A stretch of 14,059 nucleotides of DNA, taken from contig JAITVB010000238.1 of assembly GCA_031286025.1 (NCBI GenBank), positions 1-14,059 on the forward strand, in the 5' to 3' direction. The translations under genes and the position numbers were made by a program. The stretch is from Rikenellaceae bacterium. GTDB taxonomy: Bacteria; Bacteroidota; Bacteroidia; Bacteroidales; Rikenellaceae. The notes beneath the pieces were generated by a model. The model worked only from the letters and a program-made list of their open reading frames with translations. It did no database searches and was not told the DNA's origin. Shown here one piece after another: positions 1 through 7,641 of this stretch. Positions within the stretch are counted from its first letter, which is position 1, and every line of letters starts with the position of its first letter.

Positions 1-95
1 CATAATGGAACAAAAACGTGTAATTAGGTTTTTGCCTCAAATGGTTTGCGACAGTATTCGCAGGCTTTCGGAATCTTCAATTTGCTATATCCCAT
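1..95 (-). pseudogene. 5' fragment of a zinc-ribbon (CxxC...CS) protein of mobile-element type, frameshifted
   Basis: Reading leftwards from the ATG at 95-93, the frame gives a 23-residue start, MGYSKLKIPKACEYCRKPFE followed by AKT, and then a TAA at 26-24. The overlapping frame one base back continues as LITRFCSIM to the window edge. Joined, they read CEYC-RKPFEAK-(N)-LITRFCS. That matches, from memory, the N-terminal zinc ribbon of small Bacteroidales helix-turn-helix/excisionase-type proteins found on integrative elements (CEYCGKPFEAKT.TTRFCS). The break falls in a run of five A's (minus strand) at 33-29. One added A restores a single frame, so a one-base deletion is the simplest explanation. 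A sequencing error or -1 slippage on the A run is also possible. The gene is on the same strand as dnaK and downstream of its terminator. The rest lies outside the window, so the family call rests on about 32 codons. Confidence 0.5.
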
Positions 96-219
96 ATATT
101 AAATCGTCTTTTATATATAAGTATGAATAAGTCGCACATCGCCGTTATTTAGGTCGTGTCGCAAATATGCTGCAAATATTATGATAAAAAACAATAGAAA
201 ACAAACACCAACAACAAGC
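96..219 (-). promoter_or_regulatory. AT-rich upstream region of the zinc-ribbon fragment, with an 11-bp-spaced direct repeat
   Basis: This non-coding stretch lies between the dnaK terminator and the zinc-ribbon start codon. It contains two copies of GCAAATAT (plus strand, 161-168 and 172-179) whose starts are 11 bp apart, about one helical turn. That spacing would suit a protein binding one face of the DNA. On the minus strand the copy at 161-168 reads within CATATTTG, one mismatch from the Bacteroidota -7 element TAnnTTTG. I could not find a convincing -33 TTTG at the right distance, so the promoter reading is weak. No RNA gene or other open frame was seen. Confidence 0.3.
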
Positions 220-265
220 GAATAAAAACAAAAAGTACTGTAAGCAATTAACTCACAGCACTTTT
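220..265 (-). terminator. Intrinsic terminator downstream of dnaK
   Basis: On the minus strand, positions 265-252 (AAAAGTGCTGTGAG) pair with 244-231 (CTTACAGTACTTTT) in a 14-bp stem containing two G-U pairs. The loop is 7 nt (251-245). The stem is followed by a U-rich tail reading TGTTTTTATT at 230-221. It sits 32 bp beyond the dnaK stop codon, as expected for the terminator of a dnaK transcript. The A-rich left side could in principle support some termination on the plus strand, but no plus-strand gene ends here. Confidence 0.8.
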
Positions 266-296
266 ATGATTATTACCGATTATCCCTAATCGCTTC

Positions 297-2198
297 TTAC
301 TTCACTTCTTCGAAATCAACGTCGGTCACGTTGTCGCCACCGGCCGAACCGTTATTCTGGGCCTGTCCGGCCGAAGGATCGGGTTGGGCCTGTTGACCGC
401 CTTGGGCATACATGTCCTGCGAAGCAGCCTGCCAGGCATCGTTCAACTCGGCAGTGTAACGGTCAATGTCGGCCAGGTTCTGTGCCTGGTGAGCCGTCTT
501 GAGATTACTCAACGCCGATTCGATCGTCCCCTTCTTGTCGGCCGGAATCTTATCGCCGTACTCTTTCAGCTGCTTCTCGGTCGAGAAGATCATGCTGTCG
601 GCAGCGTTGACCTTGTCCACGCGTTCGCGCTCTTCCTTGTCCTGGGCCTCGTTGGCCTTGGCTTCGTCGCGCATCCGTTGGATTTCCTGATCGGTAAGAC
701 CCGACGAGGCTTCGATACGGATCTTTTGCTCCTTGCCGGTACCCTTGTCGCGGGCCGACACGTTCATGATCCCGTTAGCGTCGACGTCGAAGGTCACTTC
801 GATCTGGGGCACGCCGCGCGGAGCCGACGGAATACCGTCGAGATGGAAACGGCCGATCGTCTTGTTGTCGCGCGCCATCGGACGTTCACCCTGCAGAATG
901 TGGATCTCTACCGACGGTTGGTTATCCGATGCGGTCGAAAATACCTCCGACTTGCGCGTCGGTATCGTGGTGTTGGCGTCGATCAGGCGGGTAAACACAC
1001 CGCCCATCGTTTCGATACCGAGCGAGAGAGGGGTCACGTCGAGCAGCAGCACGTCCTTCACGTCGCCACTCAGCACACCGCCCTGGATCGCAGCCCCCAC
1101 GGCGACCACTTCGTCGGGGTTCACCCCTTTCGACGGGGTTTTCCCGAAAAAGTCTTCCACAACTTTCTGGATCGCCGGGATACGGGTCGAACCGCCCACG
1201 AGGATCACCTCGTCGATCTGGCCGGCGCTCAGGCCGGCGTCTTTCAGCGCTTTCTTACACGGTTCGACCGTGGCACGGATCAGTGCGTCGGCCAACTGTT
1301 CGAATCTGGCGCGGGTGAGTGTGGTCACCAGGTGCTGCGGAATGCCGTCGATCGGCATGATATACGGCAGGTTGATCTCCGTAGTGATCGAACTCGAAAG
1401 CTCGATCTTGGCCTTTTCGGCGGCTTCTTTCAAACGCTGCAACGCCATCGGATCCTTGCGGAGGTCAACGTTGTGCTGTTTCCGGAACTCTTCGGCCAAC
1501 CAGTCGATCACCACGTGGTCGAAGTCGTCACCCCCGAGGTGGGTGTCGCCGTTGGTCGATTTTACTTCAAACACGCCGTCGCCCAGTTCGAGGATCGAGA
1601 TGTCGAACGTACCGCCCCCGAGGTCGAAAACGGCGATCTTCATGTCCCTGTCTTTCTTGTCGAGCCCATAGGCCAGTGCGGCGGCCGTCGGTTCGTTGAT
1701 GATGCGGCGCACCTTGAGACCGGCGATTTCGCCCGCTTCCTTGGTGGCTTGGCGCTGCGAGTCCGAGAAGTAAGCCGGCACGGTGATCACGGCCTCGTCC
1801 ACGGTCTGCCCCAGAAAGTCCTCGGCGGTTTTCGTCATTTTCTGAAGCACCATCGCCGAAATTTCCTGCGGGGTATACTGGCGGCCGTCGACCACCACGC
1901 GGGGGGTGTTGTTGTCGCCCTTGACCACTTCATACGACACGCGGCCGATCTCTTTCGACACCTGTCCGTAGGTTTCGCCCATGAAACGCTTGATCGACGA
2001 GATCGTGCGCCTGGGATTGGTGATGGCCTGGCGTTTGGCCGGTTCGCCCACCTTGCGTTCGCTGTTGTCGGTAAACGCCACGATCGAGGGGGTGGTGCGG
2101 TGTCCCTCGCTGTTCTGAACCACGACCGGTTCGTTACCTTCCATGACGGCTACGCAAGAGTTGGTCGTACCCAAGTCGATACCAATGATCTTTCCCAT
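297..2198 (-). CDS. dnaK: Molecular chaperone DnaK (Hsp70)
   Basis: This is the cytoplasmic ATP-dependent chaperone that binds exposed hydrophobic peptide segments and works with DnaJ and GrpE. It has 633 residues, close to the usual 610-640. The ATPase domain begins with [13 protein letters not shown] (residues 6-18) and has the catalytic lysine at K70 (SIKRFMG). The second phosphate loop [11 protein letters not shown] lies at 191-201 and the third Hsp70 signature LVGGSTRIP at 333-341. The hydrophobic interdomain linker DVLLLD is at 382-387, followed by the substrate-binding domain and helical lid. The tail is rich in Q, A, N and G and ends in the conserved DVDFEEVK. The start at 2198 gives the standard N-terminus [10 protein letters not shown]. 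It appears to be a single-gene transcript, since its own terminator follows and neither dnaJ nor grpE is adjacent. The leader is AT-rich with no Shine-Dalgarno sequence. Confidence 0.98.
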   Translation of the reverse strand: MGKIIGIDLGTTNSCVAVMEGNEPVVVQNSEGHRTTPSIVAFTDNSERKVGEPAKRQAITNPRRTISSIKRFMGETYGQVSKEIGRVSYEVVKGDNNTPRVVVDGRQYTPQEISAMVLQKMTKTAEDFLGQTVDEAVITVPAYFSDSQRQATKEAGEIAGLKVRRIINEPTAAALAYGLDKKDRDMKIAVFDLGGGTFDISILELGDGVFEVKSTNGDTHLGGDDFDHVVIDWLAEEFRKQHNVDLRKDPMALQRLKEAAEKAKIELSSSITTEINLPYIMPIDGIPQHLVTTLTRARFEQLADALIRATVEPCKKALKDAGLSAGQIDEVILVGGSTRIPAIQKVVEDFFGKTPSKGVNPDEVVAVGAAIQGGVLSGDVKDVLLLDVTPLSLGIETMGGVFTRLIDANTTIPTRKSEVFSTASDNQPSVEIHILQGERPMARDNKTIGRFHLDGIPSAPRGVPQIEVTFDVDANGIMNVSARDKGTGKEQKIRIEASSGLTDQEIQRMRDEAKANEAQDKEERERVDKVNAADSMIFSTEKQLKEYGDKIPADKKGTIESALSNLKTAHQAQNLADIDRYTAELNDAWQAASQDMYAQGGQQAQPDPSAGQAQNNGSAGGDNVTDVDFEEVK

Positions 2199-2466
2199 AA
2201 TTTTCGAGTTTTATTGATTTTTAGAATTTTGTTCGTTGTTTGGGATATTGAATTTCACAATGGTTGTGCAAACGGAATTTTTTGCTTGTTTTTGTGACAA
2301 CAGCGTTTTTTTTGGCAGATGGCAGCCAAAAGGCCCGACAAAATGACAGGATTCGCACCGGACACATCACCGCCGAGGAAATTGTGCCCGATTTATCGTC
2401 CTGTTCAGAAAAAATTTCGATTTTTTTTGTTTTCTTTGTAATTACGAAGAATCTAACCTTTGGCAT
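2199..2466. promoter_or_regulatory. Divergent intergenic control region between dnaK and the sugar-acid operon
   Basis: These 268 bp separate two divergently transcribed units and must hold the start signals for both. Three structured motifs are visible. CACAA-TGG-TTGTG (2256-2268) is a short palindrome. TTTTGGC-N8-GCCAAAA (2310-2331) has 7-bp perfect inverted arms. GACA-AAAT-GACA (2337-2348) is a direct repeat. The minus-strand reading of the last contains TCATTTTG, one mismatch from the Bacteroidota -7 element. No TTTG/TAnnTTTG pair with proper spacing was found on either strand, so transcription start sites are not assigned. Small open frames across this region lack coding character. The 60 bp next to each start codon are strongly AT-rich. 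Confidence 0.5.
2310..2331. repeat. Inverted repeat TTTTGGC-N8-GCCAAAA, possible operator
   Basis: Two perfect 7-bp arms, TTTTGGC (2310-2316) and GCCAAAA (2325-2331), flank an 8-bp spacer. The centre also holds a direct repeat GGCAG-AT-GGCAG (2314-2325). The site lies about 110 bp before the dnaK start and about 135 bp before the operon start. It is not followed by a T-run in a terminator position for either gene, so a protein-binding role fits better than termination. Its regulator is unknown. Heat-shock control of dnaK or substrate control of the operon are both possible. Confidence 0.4.
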
Positions 2467-3363
2467 ATGTATAAAGACTTTAAAGGCGTCGTTGTCCCGA
2501 TGGTAACCCCGGTGGATGCCGGCGGGAAGATCGACTGCGCGGCGGTAGACCGCATCATGCAACGTTTCTGCACCTGCGGCGTAGCCCCCCTCGTCATGGG
2601 CACCACGGGCGAGGGCAACTCCGTATCGAAAGAACAGGCCGCCATTTTCGTCGAACAGGCCGCCAAAAGCGCCGCCGGACGGGTGAAAATCTACGTCGGC
2701 CTCAGCGGTTGCTGCACCGAAGAACACATCGAGGCCGCCAATCGTTATCACAAACTGGGCGCCGACGCGATCGTGGCCACCCTACCGAGCTACTATACGC
2801 TCACGCCCGGGCAGATGTACGCCTACTACGTGCGCTTGGCCGAAAGCATCACCGCACCGCTGATGATCTATAACATCACCTCGACCACCCACATGTCGAT
2901 TCCGGTGGAAATTGTCAAACGCCTGAGCACACACCCCAACATCGTGGGACTCAAAGACTCGGAACGCGATGAAGAACGGATGTACCAATGCCTCGGGATT
3001 TCGAAAAACAATGAAAAATTCGCCTATTTCCTGGGTTGGGCTGCCAAGAGCGCCGAATGTGTCGGGGCGGGCGGCGACGGCATCGTGCCAAGCACGGGTA
3101 ACTTCGTTCCGGAAATGTTTGCCGACCTTTATAACGCTGCCGCTGCCGGAAAAATGGACGAAGCCATCGCCCTGCAAACCGCGACAGACGCCATCGCCCG
3201 CATCTACCAGGAAGGGCGCACATTGGGCCAGTCGTTGGCCGCACTCAAGGTGATGATGCAAACCGTCGGACTGTGCGGGCCGGACATGCTCTCGCCCCTG
3301 ACCCACCTGACCGCCGCCGAGGAGGCCGAAATCGTCAGGCGCACCGCAGAGATCAACCGATAA
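2467..3363 (+). CDS. Dihydrodipicolinate synthase/N-acetylneuraminate lyase family protein (class I pyruvate-type aldolase or dehydratase, substrate unknown)
   Basis: This 298-residue TIM-barrel enzyme belongs to the DapA/NanA superfamily, which forms a Schiff base between an active-site lysine and a 2-oxo acid. The family landmarks are GTTGE at 45-49, the tyrosine in PSYY at 110, the catalytic tyrosine in YNIT at Y135, and the Schiff-base lysine in GLKDSE at K163. Where lysine-pathway DapA has YNVPxRTG, this protein has YNITSTTH. The arginine that binds the aspartate-semialdehyde carboxylate is replaced by Thr140, so a DapA role is unlikely. It also lacks the NanA-type YNIPA sequence. It heads a plus-strand operon, 42 bp ahead of a sodium symporter, with sugar-acid enzymes downstream. 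A cleavage or dehydration of a 2-keto-3-deoxy sugar acid is the likeliest role, but this is inferred from context. The start at 2467 gives the usual short N-terminus before GVVVPMVTP. Confidence 0.88.
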   Translation: MYKDFKGVVVPMVTPVDAGGKIDCAAVDRIMQRFCTCGVAPLVMGTTGEGNSVSKEQAAIFVEQAAKSAAGRVKIYVGLSGCCTEEHIEAANRYHKLGADAIVATLPSYYTLTPGQMYAYYVRLAESITAPLMIYNITSTTHMSIPVEIVKRLSTHPNIVGLKDSERDEERMYQCLGISKNNEKFAYFLGWAAKSAECVGAGGDGIVPSTGNFVPEMFADLYNAAAAGKMDEAIALQTATDAIARIYQEGRTLGQSLAALKVMMQTVGLCGPDMLSPLTHLTAAEEAEIVRRTAEINR

Positions 3364-3405
3364 CCCCGAACAACTAATCCAAACCCTAACCAACACCGAC
3401 CCATT

Positions 3406-4965
3406 ATGGAACATTCGATTATCCATTGGATTGACTATCTGATCATCATCATCTCGGTGGTGGCGGTGGTCGGCATCGGCATCTACTTCGCCCGCCGTCA
3501 GAAGACCACCGACACCTACTACAAAGCCGGAGGCAGGATACCGGCCTGGGCCATCGGCCTGTCGATCTTTGCCACGCTGATCAGTAGCGTGACGTTCATC
3601 GCCTACCCCGGCGCGGCCTATGCCGGCAACTGGATCCTGCTCGTGCAGGGGCTGATGGTGCCCATCGTACTGGTGGCCATGATCGGGATCATCGTGCCGC
3701 TCTTCCGCCGTGTGATCAAACTCAGTACGTACGAATATTTCGAGCGCCGCTTCGGGTTTTTCGCCCGGATGTACGGATCGATCGCCTTTGCGCTGACTCA
3801 TTTTTCGAAGATGGGGACGGTGTTCTACTTGGTAGCCCTCGCCACCTCGGCCTTTATGGGGATCGACGTCTTCACGATCATCCTCGTGTTGGGGGTGGCC
3901 ATTACGTTTATCACTTTCCTCGGCGGCATGGAAGCCGTGATCTGGATGGACGTGTTCCAGGGGCTGATGATGATCGGCGGCGGGCTGATCTGCGCCGTTA
4001 TCCTTATTTTTGCTCCGGAAGGCGGGCCGGCGAGTTTCTTCGCTTCTGCGAAGGAGTTCCACAAGATCGGATTCGGGCCCTATGAATGGGATCTGACGAA
4101 ACTGACCTTCATCGTGATGGTGCTCAACGGGATCTTTTATGCCATTCAGAAATACGGCACCGACCAGACCATCGTGCAGCGTTACCTGACGGCCAAGACC
4201 GACAAGGCCGCCAAGCGCGCTTCGTTTATCGGCGTGGGGTTGAGCGTACCTATCTGGGCCTTGTTCATGTTGATCGGCACGGGGCTTTACGTCTTCTACC
4301 ACCAAGCGGGGGGGCCTGTTCCGCCTGAAGGGATCAGGGCCGACGCCATCTTCCCCTACTTCATCGGGAGCGAGCTTCCTGTGGGGATCGTAGGGATTAT
4401 TATCGCCGCTCTGCTTGCGGCGGCCATTTCGACGTTGGCGGCCGACATGAACTGCCTTTCGGCGATCGGCGTGCAAGACTTTTATGCCCGGTTTAAGCCC
4501 AAGAGCACAGACAGGCAACGCCTGCGCCTGGGCCGTTGGATTGTGTTGGCGACCGGAGCCGGAGCGGTGGGCATCGCTCTGCTCTATAACAACTGGGGCG
4601 GCGAAGGAGTGCTCGGCGTGGTGTTCGAACTCTACGCCATCTTCTCGGCCGGAATCGTAGGCCTCTTCCTGCTTGGACTGTTCAGCCGCCGGGCCAATAA
4701 GCAGGGATTGGCAATCGGAATCGTCGCCGCGATACTCTTTACCGCCTGGGCCATGTTGACCTCGACCAAGGTCAATGACAAACTGATCCTCGACCTTGGC
4801 TTCAACTATACCCACCATAAATATATGTTGGGTGTTTACAGCCATGTGGTGCTGTTTGTCGTGGCCTGGATCGCCAGTTTCTTCTTCAAGAGCGGGTTGG
4901 CGCCCGACGAACTGACCGTCTACGGCTACCTGAAAGAACGGAAAGAAGTTAAACAAACCAAATAA
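3406..4965 (+). CDS. Sodium:solute symporter (SSS family)
   Basis: This is a 519-residue inner-membrane transporter made largely of hydrophobic segments, the usual size for the SSS family (SGLT/PutP/NanT-like). The first transmembrane helix is near residues 10-28 and is followed by the TDTYYKAGGRIPAWAIG region typical of the family. The SSS signature around QRYLTAK is at 258-264. AALLAAAISTLAADMN (334-349) corresponds to the helix whose Ser/Thr residues help form the sodium site; S342 and T343 are in the expected positions. The C-terminus ends in a charged cytoplasmic tail. It follows the aldolase gene and is separated by only 2 bp from the next gene, which makes it the probable importer for the operon's substrate. 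Family members carry sugars, sialic acid, amino acids or carboxylates, so specificity cannot be read from the sequence. Confidence 0.92.
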   Translation: MEHSIIHWIDYLIIIISVVAVVGIGIYFARRQKTTDTYYKAGGRIPAWAIGLSIFATLISSVTFIAYPGAAYAGNWILLVQGLMVPIVLVAMIGIIVPLFRRVIKLSTYEYFERRFGFFARMYGSIAFALTHFSKMGTVFYLVALATSAFMGIDVFTIILVLGVAITFITFLGGMEAVIWMDVFQGLMMIGGGLICAVILIFAPEGGPASFFASAKEFHKIGFGPYEWDLTKLTFIVMVLNGIFYAIQKYGTDQTIVQRYLTAKTDKAAKRASFIGVGLSVPIWALFMLIGTGLYVFYHQAGGPVPPEGIRADAIFPYFIGSELPVGIVGIIIAALLAAAISTLAADMNCLSAIGVQDFYARFKPKSTDRQRLRLGRWIVLATGAGAVGIALLYNNWGGEGVLGVVFELYAIFSAGIVGLFLLGLFSRRANKQGLAIGIVAAILFTAWAMLTSTKVNDKLILDLGFNYTHHKYMLGVYSHVVLFVVAWIASFFFKSGLAPDELTVYGYLKERKEVKQTK

Positions 4966-4967
4966 CG

Positions 4968-6113
4968 ATGAGGGAGATCACGTTGCTCCAACCTCCGAAA
5001 ATCGTCTTCGGCAGCGGTTGCATCGAACGCTTTTGCGACGATTTTCGGACGTTGGGATTTAAGAATTTGTTCTTATTGACCGCACCGCCCATCCTGCCGT
5101 TGATCGCTCCGTTGACGGCACAGTTACGACAAGCCGGGGTGACGGTCGAAATTCATGACGGCATCCGCCAGGAACCGGCCGTCGCCGACTTCAAAGGCAT
5201 CCTCGAAACCGCCCGCCGCTTCGGCGCGGACAGCGTCGTGGGCATCGGCGGGGGCAGCGTGTTGGACACCGCCAAGTTGGTGGCAGCCCTGGCCAATAGC
5301 GACCAAGCGGTCGAAACGTGCTTCGGGACGGGTAATCTGCGCGCACGCGGACTATGGTTCGCCTGTCTGCCGACTACGGCCGGGACGGGGAGCGAAGTGT
5401 CCCCGAACTCGATCCTGCTCGACGAAACCGACAACCTCAAAAAAGGAATCGTCAGTCCCCACTTGGTCGCCGACGCCGCCTATGTCGATCCGCGGCTGAC
5501 GCTCACCGTGCCGGCTAAATTCACGGCTGAAACGGGAATGGACGCCCTCTCGCATTGCATTGAGGCCTACACCAACAAATTCGCCCATCCGGTGATCGAT
5601 TGCCATGCGTTGGCGGGCATTCGGCTGATCGCGGCCAACCTGCTGCGGGCGGTCAAGAACGGTACCGACCTCGGAGCACGTGAAGCGTTGGCGCTCGGAA
5701 GCCTTTACGGCGGTTTCTGCCTCGGCCCGGTCAACACGGCGGCGGTGCATGCCCTCTCCTACCCGCTCGGAGGAGAGTTCCACGTGTCGCACGGATTGGC
5801 CAACGCTATCCTGTTGCCGCCCGTGATGGCCTTCAACCTGGAATCCGATCCGCAGAAATACGCCGACATCGCCATAGCCTGCGGCATCGAACCGCAAGCG
5901 ACCCTCGAAGAAACGGCACTGGCCGGGATCAAGTTTATCGACCGGTTGGCGAAAGATTGCGGCATTCCTTGTTCGTTGGATGCGTTGGGCATTCCGAGTT
6001 CGGCGGCCGAAAAGATGGCAGATGCGGCAATGGAGGTGCAACGCCTGCTGAAAAACAATCCGCGCGAGGTAACCCGCGAGGATGCATTGAGTATCTATTA
6101 CCAACTGTATTGA
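4968..6113 (+). CDS. Iron-containing (group III) alcohol dehydrogenase
   Basis: This 381-residue cytoplasmic NAD(P)-dependent dehydrogenase is of the FucO/GldA-like Fe-ADH family and matches the usual length. The nucleotide-binding motif GGGSVLDTAK is at 94-103 and the second conserved stretch TTAGTGSEVSP at 136-146. The metal ligands match the family pattern: D192 and H196 in MDALSHCIEAY, H261 in AVHALSYPLGG and H275 in FHVSHGLANA. The C-terminus carries the common NPREVTREDALSIY ending. The start is 2 bp after the symporter stop, and the stop overlaps the next ATG (TGATG), so it is tightly coupled within the operon. It could reduce an aldehyde released by the aldolase (for example glycolaldehyde or lactaldehyde) or oxidise a hydroxy acid. 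The direction and substrate are not determined by sequence. Confidence 0.93.
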   Translation: MREITLLQPPKIVFGSGCIERFCDDFRTLGFKNLFLLTAPPILPLIAPLTAQLRQAGVTVEIHDGIRQEPAVADFKGILETARRFGADSVVGIGGGSVLDTAKLVAALANSDQAVETCFGTGNLRARGLWFACLPTTAGTGSEVSPNSILLDETDNLKKGIVSPHLVADAAYVDPRLTLTVPAKFTAETGMDALSHCIEAYTNKFAHPVIDCHALAGIRLIAANLLRAVKNGTDLGAREALALGSLYGGFCLGPVNTAAVHALSYPLGGEFHVSHGLANAILLPPVMAFNLESDPQKYADIAIACGIEPQATLEETALAGIKFIDRLAKDCGIPCSLDALGIPSSAAEKMADAAMEVQRLLKNNPREVTREDALSIYYQLY

Positions 6114-6590
6114 TGGACGAAATCCGCCCTTTACAGACAGCAGAAGTCGTTGCCGCCACGGCCGTGATCCGCGAAGCCTTTACGACCGTGGCCGAAACAT
6201 TTGGCCTGACGCGCGAAAACACGCCTACGCACGCCTCGTTCATCGAGGTCGACGATCTGTGGGCCTTGCAGGACAAAGGGGCTGTGCTGTTCGGTGGGTT
6301 CAGTGGCGGAGCCGGAGGGATTCGTCGCCGTGCAACCTTCACCGCGGGAATCGGGACTTTGCTATGTTGAAAAACTGGCCGTGCTTCCAGCCCTTCGCCA
6401 TCGGGGCTATGGCCACCGACCGGTGGCTCATGCTCTCGATTTTGCCCGGGCTGAAGGCGCCGGGCGTGTTTTGGTCGCTCTGATCGATGAGCACGGCAAA
6501 CTGAAAAAATGGTACGAAAATCTCGGTTTTGCGGAAACGGGCCGGAAACATTTCCCTCACTTTCCCTTTGCCGTTTGTTTTATGGAATAA
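6113..6590 (+). pseudogene. GNAT-family N-acetyltransferase, frameshifted
   Basis: The ATG at 6113 overlaps the TGA of the preceding dehydrogenase. The first frame reads MDEIRPLQTAEVVAATAVIREAFTTVAETF... to about ALQDKGAVLFGG, then runs off family sequence to a TGA at 6368-6370. From about 6294 the next frame (+1) carries the acetyltransferase core: EGFVAV, then YVEKLAVLPALRHRGYG (the acetyl-CoA loop is normally RxxGxG/A), then KLKKWYENLGFAETGRKHFP and a final HFPFAVCFME before the TAA at 6588. Joined, they make a normal GNAT of about 158 residues. The interval of 478 bp is one base more than a multiple of three, so a single inserted base near 6288-6310 (perhaps in GGTGGG or GGCGGAGCC) explains it. 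A sequencing error or programmed +1 shift are alternatives. It lies 13 bp ahead of pdxA and has no obvious role in sugar-acid use. Confidence 0.8.
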
Positions 6591-6603
6591 TCCCTGTAAC
6601 GAC

Positions 6604-7641
6604 ATGACACTGCCCATCATAGCCATCACCAAGGGCGATCCCGCCGGGATCGGACCCGAGATCGCCGTCAAGGCATTTTTTGACAAAGACGTTTACAAAA
6701 AATGCAGGCCTCTGATCACCGGCGACGCGACGGTAATCGAGCGCGCGACGAAATTATTGGACCTGCCGACAACGGTACGCCCGATCGGCGCCGTATCCGA
6801 CGCCCGGTTCGAATTCGGCGCGATCGACGTTTTCGACTTGAAAAACGTCGACCTCACCACACTCGAAACCGGAAAAGTATCGGCCCAGGCGGGTAACGCC
6901 GCCTTCGAAGCCGTGCGTACGGCGATCGAATTGGCGATGAAAAACGAGGTCGACGCCACCGTCACCGGCCCGATCAACAAGGAAGCAATCAATCTGGCCG
7001 GCCACCACTACGACGGCCACACCGAAATCTACGCCCATTTCACAGGTACGAAAAAATACGCGATGCTGTTGGCCGACGCCCTCCTGCGGGTGATCCACGT
7101 ATCGACCCACGTGCCGCTGCGCCAAGCGTGCGACCTGGTGAAAAAAGAGCGGATCATCGCCGTCACCGAATTGTTGGACGACGCCTGCCGCCAATTTGGC
7201 ATCGCGAACCCGCGCATCGGCATCGCCGGCCTCAACCCCCACTCGTCCGACGGCGGCCTGTTCGGTTGGGAGGAAGAAAAAGAGATCGTCCCTGCGATCG
7301 AAGAGCTGAAAGGCCGCGGATTCAATGTTGACGGCCCGGTGCCGCCCGACACGCTTTTTGCCAAGGCTAAGTGCGGCCAGTATGACGGTTGCGTGGCGAT
7401 GTATCACGACCAGGGACACATTCCGTTCAAGGTGGTGGGTTTCAATTGGAATCCTGCCACGGGACGGATGTCGAGCGTCGAGGGAGTGAACATCACCCTT
7501 GGGTTGCCGATCATCCGCGTGTCGGTTGACCACGGTACGGCGTTCGATGTAGCCGGTCGGGGCATTGCCAGTCCCGACGCGCTGCTGCTCTCGATCGACT
7601 ACGCGGCACGGATGGCCGCTAACCGCAAACGACAACCATGA
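6604..7641 (+). CDS. pdxA2: PdxA2-like 4-phospho-sugar-acid dehydrogenase (4-hydroxythreonine-4-phosphate dehydrogenase family)
   Basis: A 345-residue NAD-dependent oxidative decarboxylase. The N-terminus is MTLPIIAITKGDPAGIGPE, so the ATG at 6604 is chosen over a frame-open codon at 6529 that would add 25 residues lying within the preceding gene. GHTEIYAHFTG (138-148) is the conserved substrate loop. The metal-binding histidines match the family: H169 (STHVPLRQ), H213 (GLNPHSSDGG) and H268 (MYHDQGHIPFK). True PdxA acts in vitamin B6 synthesis, whereas PdxA2 homologues paired with DUF1537 kinases convert D-threonate 4-phosphate or D-erythronate 4-phosphate to dihydroxyacetone phosphate and CO2. 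The stop overlaps the start of the DUF1537 gene (ATGA), which argues strongly for the PdxA2 role. Whether it can also serve B6 synthesis is not determined here. Confidence 0.88.
   Translation: MTLPIIAITKGDPAGIGPEIAVKAFFDKDVYKKCRPLITGDATVIERATKLLDLPTTVRPIGAVSDARFEFGAIDVFDLKNVDLTTLETGKVSAQAGNAAFEAVRTAIELAMKNEVDATVTGPINKEAINLAGHHYDGHTEIYAHFTGTKKYAMLLADALLRVIHVSTHVPLRQACDLVKKERIIAVTELLDDACRQFGIANPRIGIAGLNPHSSDGGLFGWEEEKEIVPAIEELKGRGFNVDGPVPPDTLFAKAKCGQYDGCVAMYHDQGHIPFKVVGFNWNPATGRMSSVEGVNITLGLPIIRVSVDHGTAFDVAGRGIASPDALLLSIDYAARMAANRKRQP

Noticed and set aside
12..33. AAAAAC...GTTTTT inverted repeat near the left edge, considered as a terminator
   Set aside because: The arms are only six base pairs, mostly A-T, and they fall inside the zinc-ribbon coding fragment, which explains the sequence better.
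384..2297. A 637-codon open frame on the plus strand, antisense to dnaK
   Set aside because: Long antisense frames opposite dnaK are a known by-product of its codon usage. The translation has no recognisable domain and is rich in H, R, D and V, as expected of a shadow, while DnaK on the other strand is unequivocal.
2435..2462. Possible Bacteroidota promoter TTTG...TAaccTTTG just before the aldolase start
   Set aside because: The -7-like element has three instead of two bases between TA and TTTG, spacing to TTTG is too short, and transcription would start at or inside the start codon.
2221..2751. Minus-strand frame of 176 codons spanning the divergent intergenic region, and a plus-strand 80-codon frame at 2264-2506
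   Set aside because: They overlap the start of the aldolase gene in other frames, include AT-rich low-complexity sequence and show no conserved pattern.
2467..3363. Annotation of the aldolase as dapA (lysine synthesis)
   Set aside because: The carboxylate-binding arginine position carries a threonine and the gene sits in a transport and sugar-acid operon.
2782..4956. A 724-codon minus-strand open frame opposite the aldolase and symporter genes
   Set aside because: The composition is low in hydrophobic order and very rich in H, D, G, R and Q, with no motif. It mirrors two well-supported plus-strand genes.
5352..6104. Minus-strand frame opposite the Fe-ADH gene, and a similar one at 6754-7647 opposite pdxA2
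   Set aside because: Both are reverse-strand shadows of genes with intact catalytic motifs and show no family features of their own.
6529..6603. Upstream extension of pdxA2 starting at 6529
   Set aside because: The added residues lie inside the acetyltransferase coding sequence and do not look like PdxA. The ATG at 6604 gives the conserved MTLPIIAITKGDPAGIGPE start.
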